NCBI GenBank assembly: GCA_021297895.1
Contig: JAJTHN010000044.1
Location: 1-45,709 of the forward strand
Length of the DNA stretch: 45,709 nt
Direction of reading: 5' to 3'
Source of the DNA: Phycisphaeraceae bacterium
GTDB lineage: Bacteria; Planctomycetota; Phycisphaerae; Phycisphaerales; UBA1924
Shown here: one piece after another, positions 34,666 to 45,463 of the stretch
Layout: each line of letters begins with the position of its first letter
Position numbering within the stretch: the stretch's first letter is position 1
The notes under the pieces: model-generated
Database searches by the model: none
Seen by the model: the letters and a program-made list of their open reading frames with translations, nothing else
Told to the model about the DNA's origin: nothing
Program-made: the position numbers and the translations under genes

Positions 34666-36549
34666 ATGACGACGGCCCCGACCCCGGCGACGAAGTTACC
34701 CCAGGATCACCCCGCCGGCGCCGTATTCACGAACACCGGCCCCGCCTCCGGCGGTGTTCAGCCCGGGCGTGTGGATCCACAGGCCGTGACAATGAGTGGC
34801 ATCGTGCTGTCGCCGGCGTACGGGCCCAAGGACGCGGGAGGGCCCGGAGGCGGAACGGAGTCCCTTTCGACACCCGATGCGGTCGCGGCGAACATCGGCG
34901 AGCCAGGCAAGTTCCCGTTCACGCGCGGCCTTTTCTCGCAGGGGTATCGCACCCGCCTGTGGACGATGCGCCAGTTCGCCGGCTTCGGCAGCGCCGATGA
35001 CACGAACAATCGGTTCAAGTACCTGCTCGAGCAGGCCAAGGGCACGAGCGCCAACACCGGGCTGAGCACGGCCTTCGACCTGCCCACGCTCATGGGACGC
35101 GATAGCGACGATGCGCTCAGTGCCGGCGAGGTGGGCAAGTGCGGCGTGGCGATCAGTTCGATCGAGGACATGCACCGGCTGTACGCCGATATTCCGGTGG
35201 ACAAGGTGACGGTGTCGCAGACGATCAACGGACCGGCGTGTGTGATCTGGGCGATGTATCTCGCGCACGCATTGCAGCGCGGGATGAGCTGGTCGAACCT
35301 CGGCGGCACGCTTCAGAACGACATCCTCAAGGAGTTCCACGCTCAGAACGAGTTCATCTATCCGCCCGAGCCGAGCGTGAAGCTCGTCGTGGACACGATC
35401 GAGTTCCAGAGCAAGTTCCTGCCGAAGTGGAACAGCGTGAGCATCAGCGGCTACCACATCCGCGAGGCCGGCAGCACCGCGGTTCAGGAGTTGGCGTTCA
35501 CGCTCCGCGATGGGATGGAGTACGTGGAGGCGTGCCTCGAGCGCGGGATGCCGATCGATGAGTTCGCGCCGCGTCTGTCGTTCTTCTTCAACAGCCACAA
35601 CGAGTTCTTCGAGGAGATCTGCAAGCTGCGTGCGGCGCGGCGGATTTGGGCGAGGATGATGCGTGAGCGCTACAAGGCCGCGAGCGAGCGCTCGTGGTTC
35701 ATGAAGACCCACGTGCAGACCGCGGGCTGCTCGCTTACGGAGCAGCAGCCGATGAACAACATCGTCCGCGTCGCCTATCAGGCGATGGCGGCGGTCCTCG
35801 GCGGATGCCAGAGTCTGCACACCGACAGCATGGATGAGACGCTGGGCCTCCCGACGGAGCAGGCCGTGACCGTGGCGCTGCGGACGCAGCAGATCCTCGC
35901 GCACGAAACGGGCGTGACGCGCGTGGTCGATCCGCTCGGCGGCAGTTGGTTCATCGAGAACCTGACCGACACCGTCGAGTCCGGTGCGCTGGCGTACATC
36001 GCGGACATCGACGCGATGGGCACATACAGCAACGCGGCGCCGGGTGGCGAGCGCAAGGCGGGCGTGTTCGCGCCGCGGCAGGGCTACGGGCGGGGCGTGG
36101 TCAACGGGATCAACAAGGGCTACTTCCGCCGCCAGATCGCCGAGGCGAGCTATCGCTTCAGCGAGGAATGCGAGGCGGGGGATCGGATCACCGTCGGCAT
36201 GAACGCATACGTGGATCCTGACGAGAAGCGGCCGATCGAGATCCTCCAGATCCCGCACACGGTGGAAGTCGAGCAGTGCGATCGCCTGTCGAAGTTCAAG
36301 GCCGCCCGGGACAAGTCGAATGTGGCGCGTGCGCTCTTTAACATCCGCAGCGCCTGTCAGGGCAAGGCGTACACGCTGATCAACGACTTGCCCGGCATGG
36401 ACCGCCAGCAGGGCACGGGCACAGCGATGCACAAGACAAACGTCATGCCCGCGCTCATCGATGCGGCACTGGCGCACTGCACGCTGGGTGAGATGGTCCA
36501 GGCCATGGCGGACGTGTACGGACGGTACACGGGCGGGCCGGAGTGGTGA
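34666..36549 (+). CDS. B12-dependent acyl-CoA mutase large subunit, isobutyryl-CoA mutase-like
   Basis: 627 residues from ATG 34666, with GGAG eight bases upstream; a GTG at 34648 is in frame but lies before that site. It covers only the substrate-binding TIM barrel ([54 protein letters not shown]). No cobalamin-binding domain (DxHxxG) is present, so a separate small subunit is needed and is not in the window. The two residues that set substrate choice are Phe104 (Tyr89 in methylmalonyl-CoA mutase) and Gln227 (Arg207), both as in isobutyryl-CoA mutase. Ala136 replaces the Asp of 2-hydroxyisobutyryl-CoA mutase. Conversion of isobutyryl-CoA and n-butyryl-CoA is the likely reaction. Confidence 0.85.
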   Translation: MTTAPTPATKLPQDHPAGAVFTNTGPASGGVQPGRVDPQAVTMSGIVLSPAYGPKDAGGPGGGTESLSTPDAVAANIGEPGKFPFTRGLFSQGYRTRLWTMRQFAGFGSADDTNNRFKYLLEQAKGTSANTGLSTAFDLPTLMGRDSDDALSAGEVGKCGVAISSIEDMHRLYADIPVDKVTVSQTINGPACVIWAMYLAHALQRGMSWSNLGGTLQNDILKEFHAQNEFIYPPEPSVKLVVDTIEFQSKFLPKWNSVSISGYHIREAGSTAVQELAFTLRDGMEYVEACLERGMPIDEFAPRLSFFFNSHNEFFEEICKLRAARRIWARMMRERYKAASERSWFMKTHVQTAGCSLTEQQPMNNIVRVAYQAMAAVLGGCQSLHTDSMDETLGLPTEQAVTVALRTQQILAHETGVTRVVDPLGGSWFIENLTDTVESGALAYIADIDAMGTYSNAAPGGERKAGVFAPRQGYGRGVVNGINKGYFRRQIAEASYRFSEECEAGDRITVGMNAYVDPDEKRPIEILQIPHTVEVEQCDRLSKFKAARDKSNVARALFNIRSACQGKAYTLINDLPGMDRQQGTGTAMHKTNVMPALIDAALAHCTLGEMVQAMADVYGRYTGGPEW

Positions 36550-36608
36550 TGAGCCCTGGCATCAAACTGCGCGAACGGGAGTTGTGGGATCGGCGGGAAC
36601 GGGGCTGA

Positions 36609-37127
36609 TCAGGTCCGCGCGAGGCGTGCGATCGCTTCCTCACGCATGCGGTACACGGTCCACTCGCTCATCGGCTCGGCCCCGATCGAGCGGTAGAAGT
36701 CGATCGCGGGCGTGTTCCAGTCCAGCACGCTCCACTCCATGCGGACGCAGCCGCGACCAAGAGCGATTCGCGCCAGCGCGGTGAGCAGAGCCTTTCCGAG
36801 CCCTCGGCCGCGGGCGGCGGGTGTGACGTAGAGGTCCTCAAGGTAAAGGCCCGCGCGGCCCTTCCAAGTTGAGTAATTCATGAAGTAGAGCGCAAAGCCC
36901 TGCGGCGTGCCGTCGATATCGCCGAGGATCGCCTCGCACGTCGGCCCGCGGCCGAATCCGCGGCCAAAGAGTGATTCGTGGAGCATGGCTTCGGTCGCGA
37001 CGACCGCCTGCGGCTCGCGCTCGTACTCGGCCAGTTCGCGAACGAACCGCAGAATCGTCGGCACATCCGACGGCGTTGCGCTTCGGAGGTGGACGCCGGG
37101 AACGCTGGTGGCGAGTTCGCTGGTCAT
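36609..37127 (-). CDS. GNAT N-acetyltransferase, diamine/thialysine type
   Basis: 172 residues. The GNAT acetyl-CoA site is TPAARGRGLGKALL (Q/RxxGxG/A). The preceding strand GLYLEDLYV and the later WSVLDWNTPAIDFYRSIGA match the spermidine/spermine or thialysine N-acetyltransferase subfamily, as does FMNYSTWKGRAG. The substrate is therefore probably a small amine. It is 54 bp downstream of hutG on the same strand. Its link to histidine breakdown is only positional. Confidence 0.82.
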   Translation of the reverse strand: MTSELATSVPGVHLRSATPSDVPTILRFVRELAEYEREPQAVVATEAMLHESLFGRGFGRGPTCEAILGDIDGTPQGFALYFMNYSTWKGRAGLYLEDLYVTPAARGRGLGKALLTALARIALGRGCVRMEWSVLDWNTPAIDFYRSIGAEPMSEWTVYRMREEAIARLART

Positions 37128-37181
37128 GCTTCGGGGAGCGTACGCGCGACGGCTCCGCCCGTGCCCGCGGGGGATGCGGGT

Positions 37182-38207
37182 TCATCGATTGGTCTGCGCA
37201 CGCTCGCCGAGCCCCGCGATGAATCGGAGAAAGAGGTATGCCGCGACGCGTGCCGAACGGTGATCGGCGTCGTGCATCGGGTTGAGTTCCATGATGTCAA
37301 AGCACGCGACCAACGGGCAACGGCCCGCGGCGTGAGCATATTGCGCGACCTGTGCGACCGTGAGCCCGTCGGGGTTCAGGGCGCTGACGCCAGGCATCTG
37401 GGCCGCGTCGATGGCGTCGAGGTCGAGCGACACGAATGCGGAAGACGCGGGTGCTCCCGGCCCCGGGGTGGCTCTGCTTGCGGTGCTTTCGATCTGGCGC
37501 TGGGCCTGTTCGATGCTGAAGGCAACGTCCAGCTGCTCGCCGCCGTGATCGGTAAACCAGTCGTGATGATCGCGCGTGTTGACCAGCGGGCTGAGGCCCA
37601 CGACACTCAGGGCCGCGACGCCGGCGTGCTGCACCAGCGAGCGGAACGGCATGCCCGAGCCGGGCTCGGCTCGAACATCCAGATGCGCATCGACATAGAG
37701 CCCCGCGCGGACGCCGGATCTTCGGCACGCGGCGCGAGCGAACGCGAATGTCAGATCGTGGCCGCCCCCGATGCCGATGGGCAGAAGCCCCAGCGCGATG
37801 ATCGCCTCAGTTGCGGCCGTCACGCGATCGTGGGTCTCTTCGAGTGTTCGTCCGGGGACGATGTCGCCGGCGTCCAGAATGTGCGGCAGGGTGTGCTCGG
37901 CGTGATGGCCCGCGTTCGTGTCGGCGCGTCGCTCGGCGCGAGGGGTCCACGGTGCCGGCTGCGCGACGCCGAAGCGGACGAGTGCCGCGCGAAAAGCGTG
38001 CGGGCCTTCGCGGGCGCCTGGTCGCCCGTGGTTCATGATTACGCCGGTATCGTCGGCCAAGCCGAGAATGGCGGCCCGGCACTTGCTGACGTCCTCGGCA
38101 CCTCCCGGACGATCTGCGTAGTCTGCGCTGGCACGCTGAATCGTCGCGGCGTACTTCCCGGGCGCGACGGGCGGGTAAATCGGCGGATTGGTGAAGGGGA
38201 TGGGCAT
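37182..38207 (-). CDS. hutG: Formimidoylglutamase, arginase family
   Basis: 341 residues. Ureohydrolase metal motifs are visible: GIGGGHDLTF, YVDAHLDVR and SLDLDAID, giving the His/Asp set for the Mn pair. The gene follows hutU on the same strand (174 bp apart), which points to formimidoylglutamase, splitting N-formimidoyl-glutamate to glutamate and formamide. From the fold alone it could be an agmatinase or another arginase-family enzyme; the hut context decides. Early residues include GVIMNHGRPGAREGPHAFR, typical of the family. Confidence 0.85.
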   Translation of the reverse strand: MPIPFTNPPIYPPVAPGKYAATIQRASADYADRPGGAEDVSKCRAAILGLADDTGVIMNHGRPGAREGPHAFRAALVRFGVAQPAPWTPRAERRADTNAGHHAEHTLPHILDAGDIVPGRTLEETHDRVTAATEAIIALGLLPIGIGGGHDLTFAFARAACRRSGVRAGLYVDAHLDVRAEPGSGMPFRSLVQHAGVAALSVVGLSPLVNTRDHHDWFTDHGGEQLDVAFSIEQAQRQIESTASRATPGPGAPASSAFVSLDLDAIDAAQMPGVSALNPDGLTVAQVAQYAHAAGRCPLVACFDIMELNPMHDADHRSARVAAYLFLRFIAGLGERAQTNR

Positions 38208-38381
38208 TGTGAGGGATTCAGAAGCGCGGATGGGGCACTGTCTCTGAGCGATTCCCGCCGGATTCGGGCAAGCGACTACTGGGTTGGTGCCGCGGCTTCG
38301 CCGCGCGTTGTTCGGTGCGGCACACGCGAGCGGGGCCGATTCGCGGCGACGATGTGCTGCCGAGTGAGGCGTACGAGTTGA

Positions 38382-40160
38382 TCACCAGTTCCTCATCGGT
38401 ACCTTCAGGCCCTGCGCATCAGCGCAGGCGCGGGCTTCGTCATAGCCGGCATCCGCGTGACGGAAGACACCCATGCCCGGGTCGTTCGTGAGCACCCGCT
38501 CGATCCGTCGTGCGGCCTCGTGCGTGCCGTCGGCGACGATGACCTGTCCGGCGTGCTGGCTGAAGCCGATGCCTACGCCGCCGCCGTGGTGGAAACTCAC
38601 CCAGCTTGCGCCGCTGGCGATGTTGACCATGGCGTTGAGGATCGCCCAGTCGCTGATGGCGTCCGAGCCGTCCTTCATCGCCTCGGTCTCGCGGTTCGGG
38701 CTGGCGACCGAGCCGCAGTCGAGGTGATCGCGTCCGATGACGATCGGAGCCTTGACCGCGCCGGAGCGCACCAGGTCATTGAACAGCAGGCCGGCCTTGG
38801 CACGCGCGCCCTGGCCCAGCCAGCAGATACGCGCGGGCAGGCCCTGGAACGCGATGCGCTCCCCGGCCATCTTCAACCAGCGCTGCAATCCGGCGTTCTC
38901 GGGGAAGAGCTTGGCCAGTTCGCGGTCGGTGGTGCGGATGTCCGCTTCCTCGCCCGAGAGCGCGACCCAGCGGAACGGTCCGCGCCCGACGCAGAACTGC
39001 GGCCGGATGTACGCCGGCACGAAGCCCGGGAACGCGAAGGCATCGCTCACGCCCTGATCGAACGCACGCTGCCGGATGTTGTTGCCGTAGTCGAAGGTGA
39101 TCGCACCCGCGGCCTTGAGCCCGAGCATCGCGCGCACGTGGCGGGCCATCGTCGCGAGGCTGAAGCGCTCGTATTCGGCTGGCGAGACGCGACGGAGCGT
39201 CTCGGCTTCGGCCACCGTCAGTTCCGCGGGGACATAGGCCATGATGTCGTGCGCGCCGGTCTGGTCGGTGAGCACGTCTACCTTGATCTGCCTCAGCAGC
39301 AGACGCTCGAGCAGCTCCACCGCGTTGCAGGCAGCACCGATGCTCACGGCGCGGCCATCGGCGGCGGCCCGCACCGCGGCATCGATCGCGCCATCGACGC
39401 TGTCGGCGACTTCATCGAGATAGCGGTCCTTCTGTCGGCGGAGAAGCGCGGCTCGGTCAACATCCGCGATGAGGCACACGCCGTCGCACATCGTCACGGC
39501 GAGCGGCTGGGCCCCGCCCATCCCGCCGCATCCCGCGGTCACGACCAGTTTGCCGCGCATCGAGCCTGCGAAGTGCGTGTGGGCGCACTGGGCGAAGGTC
39601 TCGTACGTGCCCTGGACGATGCCTTGGGTGCCGATGTAGATCCACGAACCCGCGGTCATTTGCCCGAACATGATCAGGCCCTTGGCGGCGAGTTGATCGA
39701 AGTGCTCCTGCGTGGCCCAGTGGGGGACGAGGTTGCTGTTGGCGATGAGCACGCGGGGGGCATCGGGGTGCGTTCGCACCACGCCGACGGGCTTGCCCGA
39801 CTGCACAAGGAGCGTTTCGTCGGCTTCCAGGGCGCGGAGGCTCTCGACGATCGCGTCGAACGCCGGCCATGACCGTGCGGCCTGGCCGCGGCCGCCGTAG
39901 ACCACCAGCGTGCCGGGCTTCTCGCAGACCTCGGGATCGAGGTTATTCATCAGCATGCGCATCGCGGCCTCGGCCTGCCAGGTCTTGCAGGTGCGCATCG
40001 CCCCGCGCGGCGCGCGGATGACGCGGCCGCCGCTTGCTCCCGGCCCCGCCGCGCCATCGGCTCCGGAAGCACCAAAGCCGACCTCAAGCCCCGAGAGCGG
40101 GCGTGGCGGTGTGACTCTCGATGGACTCTCTGACGACACGGGCGCGTTTGGTGCGGTCAT
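38382..40160 (-). CDS. hutU: Urocanate hydratase
   Basis: 592 residues from ATG 40160; an upstream in-frame start at 40277 would add a non-conserved stretch. Motifs: [48 protein letters not shown] (NAD-binding glycines), and the active Cys in [14 protein letters not shown]. The C-terminus has [16 protein letters not shown]. It converts urocanate to imidazolone propionate with tightly bound NAD. The first ~45 residues are a Pro/Gly/Ala-rich extension not typical of the enzyme. hutG follows, but hutH and hutI are not in the window. Confidence 0.96.
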   Translation of the reverse strand: MTAPNAPVSSESPSRVTPPRPLSGLEVGFGASGADGAAGPGASGGRVIRAPRGAMRTCKTWQAEAAMRMLMNNLDPEVCEKPGTLVVYGGRGQAARSWPAFDAIVESLRALEADETLLVQSGKPVGVVRTHPDAPRVLIANSNLVPHWATQEHFDQLAAKGLIMFGQMTAGSWIYIGTQGIVQGTYETFAQCAHTHFAGSMRGKLVVTAGCGGMGGAQPLAVTMCDGVCLIADVDRAALLRRQKDRYLDEVADSVDGAIDAAVRAAADGRAVSIGAACNAVELLERLLLRQIKVDVLTDQTGAHDIMAYVPAELTVAEAETLRRVSPAEYERFSLATMARHVRAMLGLKAAGAITFDYGNNIRQRAFDQGVSDAFAFPGFVPAYIRPQFCVGRGPFRWVALSGEEADIRTTDRELAKLFPENAGLQRWLKMAGERIAFQGLPARICWLGQGARAKAGLLFNDLVRSGAVKAPIVIGRDHLDCGSVASPNRETEAMKDGSDAISDWAILNAMVNIASGASWVSFHHGGGVGIGFSQHAGQVIVADGTHEAARRIERVLTNDPGMGVFRHADAGYDEARACADAQGLKVPMRNW

Positions 40161-40295
40161 GTGCCAAGCGTACCACGAGACCGCTCTCCGGGAGGCGCAA
40201 CAGGGGCGAAAGCCTCGGGGCCAAGGGTCGATGGCCGGGCCGGGTACGGCCGCGGCCGGAGCATGCCGAGCGGGCACCTCGGCGGTTGGATGGGC

Positions 40296-40339
40296 AAAAA
40301 GACACCGACCCGCGTCGGCAAGCCGCGGCGGGTCGGTGT
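40296..40339 (-). terminator. Rho-independent terminator of infC
   Basis: On the minus strand a 12-bp stem (ACACCGACCCGC on the plus strand at 40302-40313 with GCGGGTCGGTGT at 40328-40339) encloses a smaller CGGC/GCCG hairpin. It is followed by a U-tract (five A on the plus strand, 40296-40300). It lies about 40 bp after the infC stop, separating infC from hutU. Confidence 0.85.
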
Positions 40340-40376
40340 GGTGGTCGAGGTTGTCCGATGCGATGTGGACGCTCGG

Positions 40377-41102
<726 letters not shown>

Positions 41103-41306
41103 GGTTCAATCTCCGAAAGTACGAGCGATCGCCCGGGCCGCACACGCGGTACCGACGAGCCATCGCGAGTTGGTCAGTTCACGCGCCGTCATGACGCGAT
41201 GCCGACACGGGCGGTCGATCGTCGATCAAACCTGAGCATGTCGGCAAGGCTCCGCAAACGGCAAGCAGTGGCTCCCCGGTTCGCCGGAGGCCTGAAGGTC
41301 ATCATA

Positions 41307-41334
41307 ACGATATCCGAAAATCCGCGTCGTGCAA
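41307..41334 (-). promoter_or_regulatory. Possible promoter of infC
   Basis: On the minus strand, TTGCAC (41334-41329) and TATCGT (41312-41307) are spaced by 16 bp. Transcription from near 41300 would give a ~198-nt leader before the AUC start, long enough for regulatory structure. Support is sequence only. Confidence 0.45.
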
Positions 41335-41391
41335 GCCCACAATCCGGATGGGCGGCAAATTCGACCTCTCGCCCCGACACGACCCGCCGGA

Positions 41392-42825
41392 TCAACTGGC
41401 CGCCTGGATGATGTTCGCCACCACGCTGGCCACCAGCAGGGCGCACATGAGCCAGAACTGCCAATTCAGCCCGTTGCCCGATCCGGCCGAGCGATCTTCG
41501 ACAATCGTCGCCGGCGCGGCACGCTCCGCCTCGGCGAGCTGGCTCAATTCCAGCCCCGCGGGCTCCTTATGGGCGATAGGCGGGTTCTTGCCCTGCCGCA
41601 CCGCTCGCAGGTCGACCAGCAGGTCTTTGCAGCTGGCGTAGCGCTGGCGCGGATCCTTGGCCATCATCATCTCGATGACCTCGCTGATCCGGGCGCTGAG
41701 TTTCGGGTTGACGTGGTCCGGCGGCACCAGCGGGCTCTTGAGGTGCTTGTGCATCACGTCCGAGGGGTTGCGCCCGTCGAACGGCACGTTGCCCGTGACC
41801 ATGTGGTACAGCGTTGCGCCGAGCGAGTAGATGTCCGTCGTCGGTGCGATGTTGATCTCGCCGCGGATCTGCTCGGGGCTGATGTAGTACGGTGTTCCGA
41901 AGGCCTTGCCGGCCTCGGCCTCGGCGGCTTCCTTATCGGTGATGGCTCGCGCAAGGCCCATGTCGGCCAGCTTCGCCACGCCCTCGCGGGTGATCATCAG
42001 GTTCTTGGGCTTGACGTCGCGGTGGATCAGGCCGCGTTCGTGCGCGTGCTGGAGGCTCTCGGCGATCTGGATCATCACGTCGATCGCGTCCATCTCGCTG
42101 AAGCGCTTGTGCTTGACGATGTCGTCAAAGACCGTGCGGCCGTCGACGAACTCCATCACGAAATAGTGGTACTCGCCCGCCTTGCCGACGTCGAACGCCT
42201 GCACAATGTTCGGGTGGTTGAGCTGCGCCGCGGCGCGGCCCTCGGCGTAGAAACGCTCGATGAACTGCGGGCTCTGCGTGAACTTGCGAGGAAGAACCTT
42301 GATCGCCACAAGGCGGTCCAGGCTGAGTTGGCGGGCCTTGTAGACGGTCGCCATTGCGCCGGCGCCCAGTTTGTCCAGCAGCTTGTACCCGGGGATCTGC
42401 TGGTTGCTGCGCTCGGCCTCGATCTGCTGACGGATGCGGTGCGCCTGCCGTCGCGTGATGTACTCGTTGGTGACCAGCAGGTGCATGAGCGTCTGTGCGC
42501 TCTGGTCCTCGGCGGTTCGGGCCTGTTCGATGCAGAGTTGGACTTCTTCGGGCGTGGCCAGCCCCTGATCAACGACGATGCGGCCGATCAGCGTGTCGAC
42601 GTTGCCCGCTCCGCGGGACTTTTCGTTCGGATCGCCGCCCTTTGAGCCGGACCGGGAGTCGCCGCTGGTCGGGGCACCGGACACCCTGCTGCCGCTGGCG
42701 TCGGTGCTGATGATGCCCGCGGGCTGGGTTGAGCCGTGGTTGACGTTCTCGAGCCCGCGCGAGCCGTCGCCGAGACCTGTGGAGGATCGGCTGGATGGGT
42801 CGTTCTGGCTGGATCCGGAGTTCAT
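41392..42825 (-). CDS. Membrane-anchored Ser/Thr protein kinase
   Basis: 477 residues from ATG 42825. After a disordered Ser/Gly-rich N-terminus (about 1-65) and a helical segment (IGRIVVDQGLATPEEVQLCI) comes the kinase domain (about 145-410): G-loop LGAGAMATVYKA, VAIKVLPR (Lys), HRDVKPKNLMI (catalytic Asp), and LADMGLAR, where DMG replaces DFG as often seen in planctomycetes. The activation part is TPYYISPEQI. A C-terminal membrane helix (FWLMCALLVASVVANIIQA) fixes it to the membrane with the kinase domain in the cytoplasm. Targets are unknown. It is separated from infC by about 290 bp. Confidence 0.93.
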   Translation of the reverse strand: MNSGSSQNDPSSRSSTGLGDGSRGLENVNHGSTQPAGIISTDASGSRVSGAPTSGDSRSGSKGGDPNEKSRGAGNVDTLIGRIVVDQGLATPEEVQLCIEQARTAEDQSAQTLMHLLVTNEYITRRQAHRIRQQIEAERSNQQIPGYKLLDKLGAGAMATVYKARQLSLDRLVAIKVLPRKFTQSPQFIERFYAEGRAAAQLNHPNIVQAFDVGKAGEYHYFVMEFVDGRTVFDDIVKHKRFSEMDAIDVMIQIAESLQHAHERGLIHRDVKPKNLMITREGVAKLADMGLARAITDKEAAEAEAGKAFGTPYYISPEQIRGEINIAPTTDIYSLGATLYHMVTGNVPFDGRNPSDVMHKHLKSPLVPPDHVNPKLSARISEVIEMMMAKDPRQRYASCKDLLVDLRAVRQGKNPPIAHKEPAGLELSQLAEAERAAPATIVEDRSAGSGNGLNWQFWLMCALLVASVVANIIQAAS

Positions 42826-43766
42826 GGTGCGTGCTGCATCCACAGAAAGAGTCGTCGGCACAAAGGGTCGCAAACTACAGGAATCGACCCGCCACTTGCC
42901 AACCCACCCGAGCCGCTCGGTCCGATCCGGGCCGCGGGGCCGGTCTCGAACCGTTCGGCGGGGCTAACGACGACCTGAGAACGACGCGCCCCGAGAGTGT
43001 GCATCGGCAAGGCGAGCATGCTACACAAGACGTACGGGTTGACGAACGTCGCTGTTTCAGGCGATGGAGTTTTCCACGACAACCCACCGATACGTCGGCC
43101 CCGTTCTGGGACTCGCGGCAGGGCCGAACGGTGGTACGGATAGAAGTCCCGCAGAAATTGCGCTGTGGTGATCCATGGGACTTCGCCCGGTCAGGGGATT
43201 CGGGGAGCCAGCGCGACGCGGTCGACGACCCTAAAGCTGCGGGATTCGTCAAGTTCATGCAAAAACACGCGAAGGATCGCGACGCCAATAGGTATTTGTG
43301 CGGGTATGTGGAGAAAGTGCGCAAATGGTGGACGCTGGACCGAGTTTCATTTATACTCGGGAGGTTGACGGGCCGATGCCCCTGAAGTCGTGGATTGGGT
43401 TTTCTTGAATCTTCATCAGATTCGTGGATCCGACCTGATCGTACTGACGGATGGAATGCACGTCCTTGGGCAACGTCGGCACGCATTCGCGACCAATGCC
43501 GACGAGATACGAAGTGTTCGGACAATTCGGTACACGTCTGCCAGGCGGGATTCAGGGTGTTGGCAGAACAGGGCCTGAGGTAGGCCTGAGTAGGCGTGTC
43601 GCCGAGGGTGAGTATTTGGGTATTCGGCGCATTCGCGTCGGGAGAATTGGCATCCATTGACATCTCGAGCCTCGTATATGTGTCTGTCGAGGTGCACTTT
43701 GCGAAGCGGGCGGCAGATTTGAGGAAGTAGACGACGTTTGATGACAACTCAGGAGCGATCTGAAAG
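42826..43766. other. 941-bp intergenic region, lower GC
   Basis: No protein gene is supported; open frames on both strands read as low-quality shadows rich in Arg, Ser and His. The composition is clearly less GC-rich than its neighbours. A sigma70-like promoter lies at 43329-43357, followed by a 10-codon open frame (43376-43408) with a GGGAGG upstream. The region could be a long leader or a degraded gene. No RNA family is recognised. Confidence 0.5.
43329..43357 (+). promoter_or_regulatory. Possible sigma70 promoter with long leader
   Basis: TGGACG (43329-43334) and TATACT (43352-43357) are spaced by 17 bp. A transcript from here would reach the small membrane protein gene after about 400 nt and pass a 10-codon frame at 43376-43408. 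Confidence 0.4.
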
Positions 43767-44174
43767 ATGGCCAACACGACGAACAATCCGCTAAAGTCCG
43801 CCGGAAGCCTGGTGGACGAGAAGGAATTCGCGGCCAAGAGCAAGGCCAAGGTGACCAGCTCCGGCGGTTCATCTGGGAACTCCGACAAGGTCAAGCTCGT
43901 CGGTGCGATCGTTTGCTTGCTCGCGGCTGGGGCGCTGATCGCCTGGCAGTTGGATCTCTTCGGTTCGCGGCCGAGCCCCGGTCAGCCTGTGCCGCCGGCG
44001 CCGGCAGTCGCGGCGAGCGGTCCTGCGGCTGCGGCTCCGAGTGGAGGTAGTGCGGGGGGCGCGCCGGCGCCGGCAACGCCCGAGGCGGTCGTTGCGCAGC
44101 GTCAGCGGGAGTTGGAAAAAATGGGCGTCAAGCCGGTGCCGATTGCGCCGGGAACGGCAATGCAGCAGAAGTGA
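43767..44174 (+). CDS. Small single-pass membrane protein, unknown
   Basis: 135 residues. A polar Ser/Lys-rich N-terminus (about 1-40), one membrane helix (VKLVGAIVCLLAAGALIAW, about 42-62), an Ala/Pro/Gly-rich linker and a short charged end (VAQRQRELEKMGVKPVPI). There are no catalytic motifs. The topology suggests the tail lies outside the cytoplasmic membrane. It sits 126 bp upstream of the prepilin gene, so a part in pilus or secretion assembly is possible by position only. Confidence 0.6.
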   Translation: MANTTNNPLKSAGSLVDEKEFAAKSKAKVTSSGGSSGNSDKVKLVGAIVCLLAAGALIAWQLDLFGSRPSPGQPVPPAPAVAASGPAAAAPSGGSAGGAPAPATPEAVVAQRQRELEKMGVKPVPIAPGTAMQQK

Positions 44175-44300
44175 CGGAGGCCATCAGTGGCTTCTCGAGT
44201 TTCATGAGTGCTTGGGTAAACTGGAGCGGCGTCATGCTCCGGTTGGGCTGTGTGACAGAGTGAACGGGAACGTGCGCGGAAGCGTCTGAAAGGGGCATCT

Positions 44301-45377
44301 ATGAATCGGTCGTCGAAGATGAATCGGTCGCGGATCTCTGGCAACAGGCTTGTTGCTGGCTTCACGCTCATCGAGCTGCTTGTCGTCATCGCGATCATCG
44401 CTCTGCTGGTGGCGATCCTGCTGCCGGCGCTGAACAATGCCCGCAAGACGGCACGGCTCGCGCTCTCGCTCTCGAACGTGCGATCGCAGTCGGCGGCGGC
44501 GAGCGGATATCGCACGGACTTCCAAGGACAGTTGCCGTTCCCGATCGCCGCGTGGGGAAACGGAGTGTTCCGTTTTGATCGCACGGGCAAGGGCTTTGCA
44601 AACACCGCGACTGCTGGACACTCTCACGCTGGCAAGAACGTCTCGGCACGCTATGCGGCAACGAACCCCGGCTTTGACATTCCCGCGGGTAATCGAACGC
44701 TGTCGACTTATCTTTCGACGGACGTGAGCCTCAATAGCAATATTGTCACCGTGTCAGATCGGTCGATCGAGATTGGCATTTGCCGCTCTCCCGCTGATCG
44801 AGGCTCGCCTTTCCGCGATGCGTCATCACCGCCTGGTCTGGGCCAGCCTGCAGAGGATCGCACAACGTCAACCTACGATCAGGTGGGCACCTCCTATCTG
44901 AACAATCAGTGGTGGTATCGGATTATGGCCCAGCGAATAACTGCGACTGGCCAACAGGCATTCCCGTTGATTGCGGATCCCTCATTCCCTGAGTCCAATA
45001 GTCCGCCGGATGGTAGTTATTTCAGATATATCGGTCGTCTTGCCCGGGAAGTGGCTCCGCGTCGAATTGACTCCGCGGCGTTCCAGCCTTCACGCTTTGT
45101 CTTTGCGACGGACAAGACGGCATTTCAATTCCAGTGGAACACGCCGAACGGGTTCAATCCGCCCGCAGCGGACCCGTACCAGAACTGGCCAAGCGAGTTC
45201 GGCGACCTGAACAAGAGCGTGATGGGCTTCTTGGATGGCTCCGCCAAGTACCAGGAGCTTTGGACGCCGCGAGGCATTTACCCCGCGGGCTTCCTGGCAG
45301 CACAGCCGGCAAGCACCGACGGTGCGTTCGCGGTCCGAAGTTACTTTGCTCCGGACTACACGTTCCTGCTCCCGTGA
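44301..45377 (+). CDS. Type II secretion/pilin-like prepilin, planctomycete type
   Basis: 358 residues; GAAAGG precedes the start, and an in-frame ATG at 44319 is also possible. A prepilin signal, VAGFTLIELLVVIAIIALL, with Glu at mature position 5, begins a long hydrophobic helix ending in LLPALNNARKTARLA. This form, with the prepilin peptidase cut site G/F, is abundant in Planctomycetota and is often grouped with DUF1559-like proteins. The rest is an extracytoplasmic globular part with aromatic-rich loops (NNQWWYRIM and FQWNTPNGF). A strong terminator follows. Confidence 0.9.
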   Translation: MNRSSKMNRSRISGNRLVAGFTLIELLVVIAIIALLVAILLPALNNARKTARLALSLSNVRSQSAAASGYRTDFQGQLPFPIAAWGNGVFRFDRTGKGFANTATAGHSHAGKNVSARYAATNPGFDIPAGNRTLSTYLSTDVSLNSNIVTVSDRSIEIGICRSPADRGSPFRDASSPPGLGQPAEDRTTSTYDQVGTSYLNNQWWYRIMAQRITATGQQAFPLIADPSFPESNSPPDGSYFRYIGRLAREVAPRRIDSAAFQPSRFVFATDKTAFQFQWNTPNGFNPPAADPYQNWPSEFGDLNKSVMGFLDGSAKYQELWTPRGIYPAGFLAAQPASTDGAFAVRSYFAPDYTFLLP

Positions 45378-45426
45378 TTCCGGGTGTGGTGGTGCCTGCG
45401 AAGGGCACCGCATGACGCAGATCCCA

Positions 45427-45463
45427 GACTCCCCGTGCTCCGACGGGGAGTCTGTTTGTTTTT
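45427..45463 (+). terminator. Rho-independent terminator of the prepilin gene
   Basis: GACTCCCCGT (45427-45436) and ACGGGGAGTC (45443-45452) form a perfect 10-bp stem with a six-base loop, followed by TGTTTGTTTTT. It is about 50 bp after the stop codon. Confidence 0.85.

Noticed and set aside
34696-36477. Long open frame antisense to the acyl-CoA mutase
   Set aside because: Same composition effect; no recognisable domain, and the sense gene is certain.
38457-39872. Plus-strand frame opposite hutU
   Set aside because: Shadow of hutU; His/Arg/Ala-rich with no domain.
43658-43680. TTGACA upstream of the small membrane protein as a promoter
   Set aside because: The nearest -10-like TATATG is only about 12 bp away; the spacing is wrong for sigma70.
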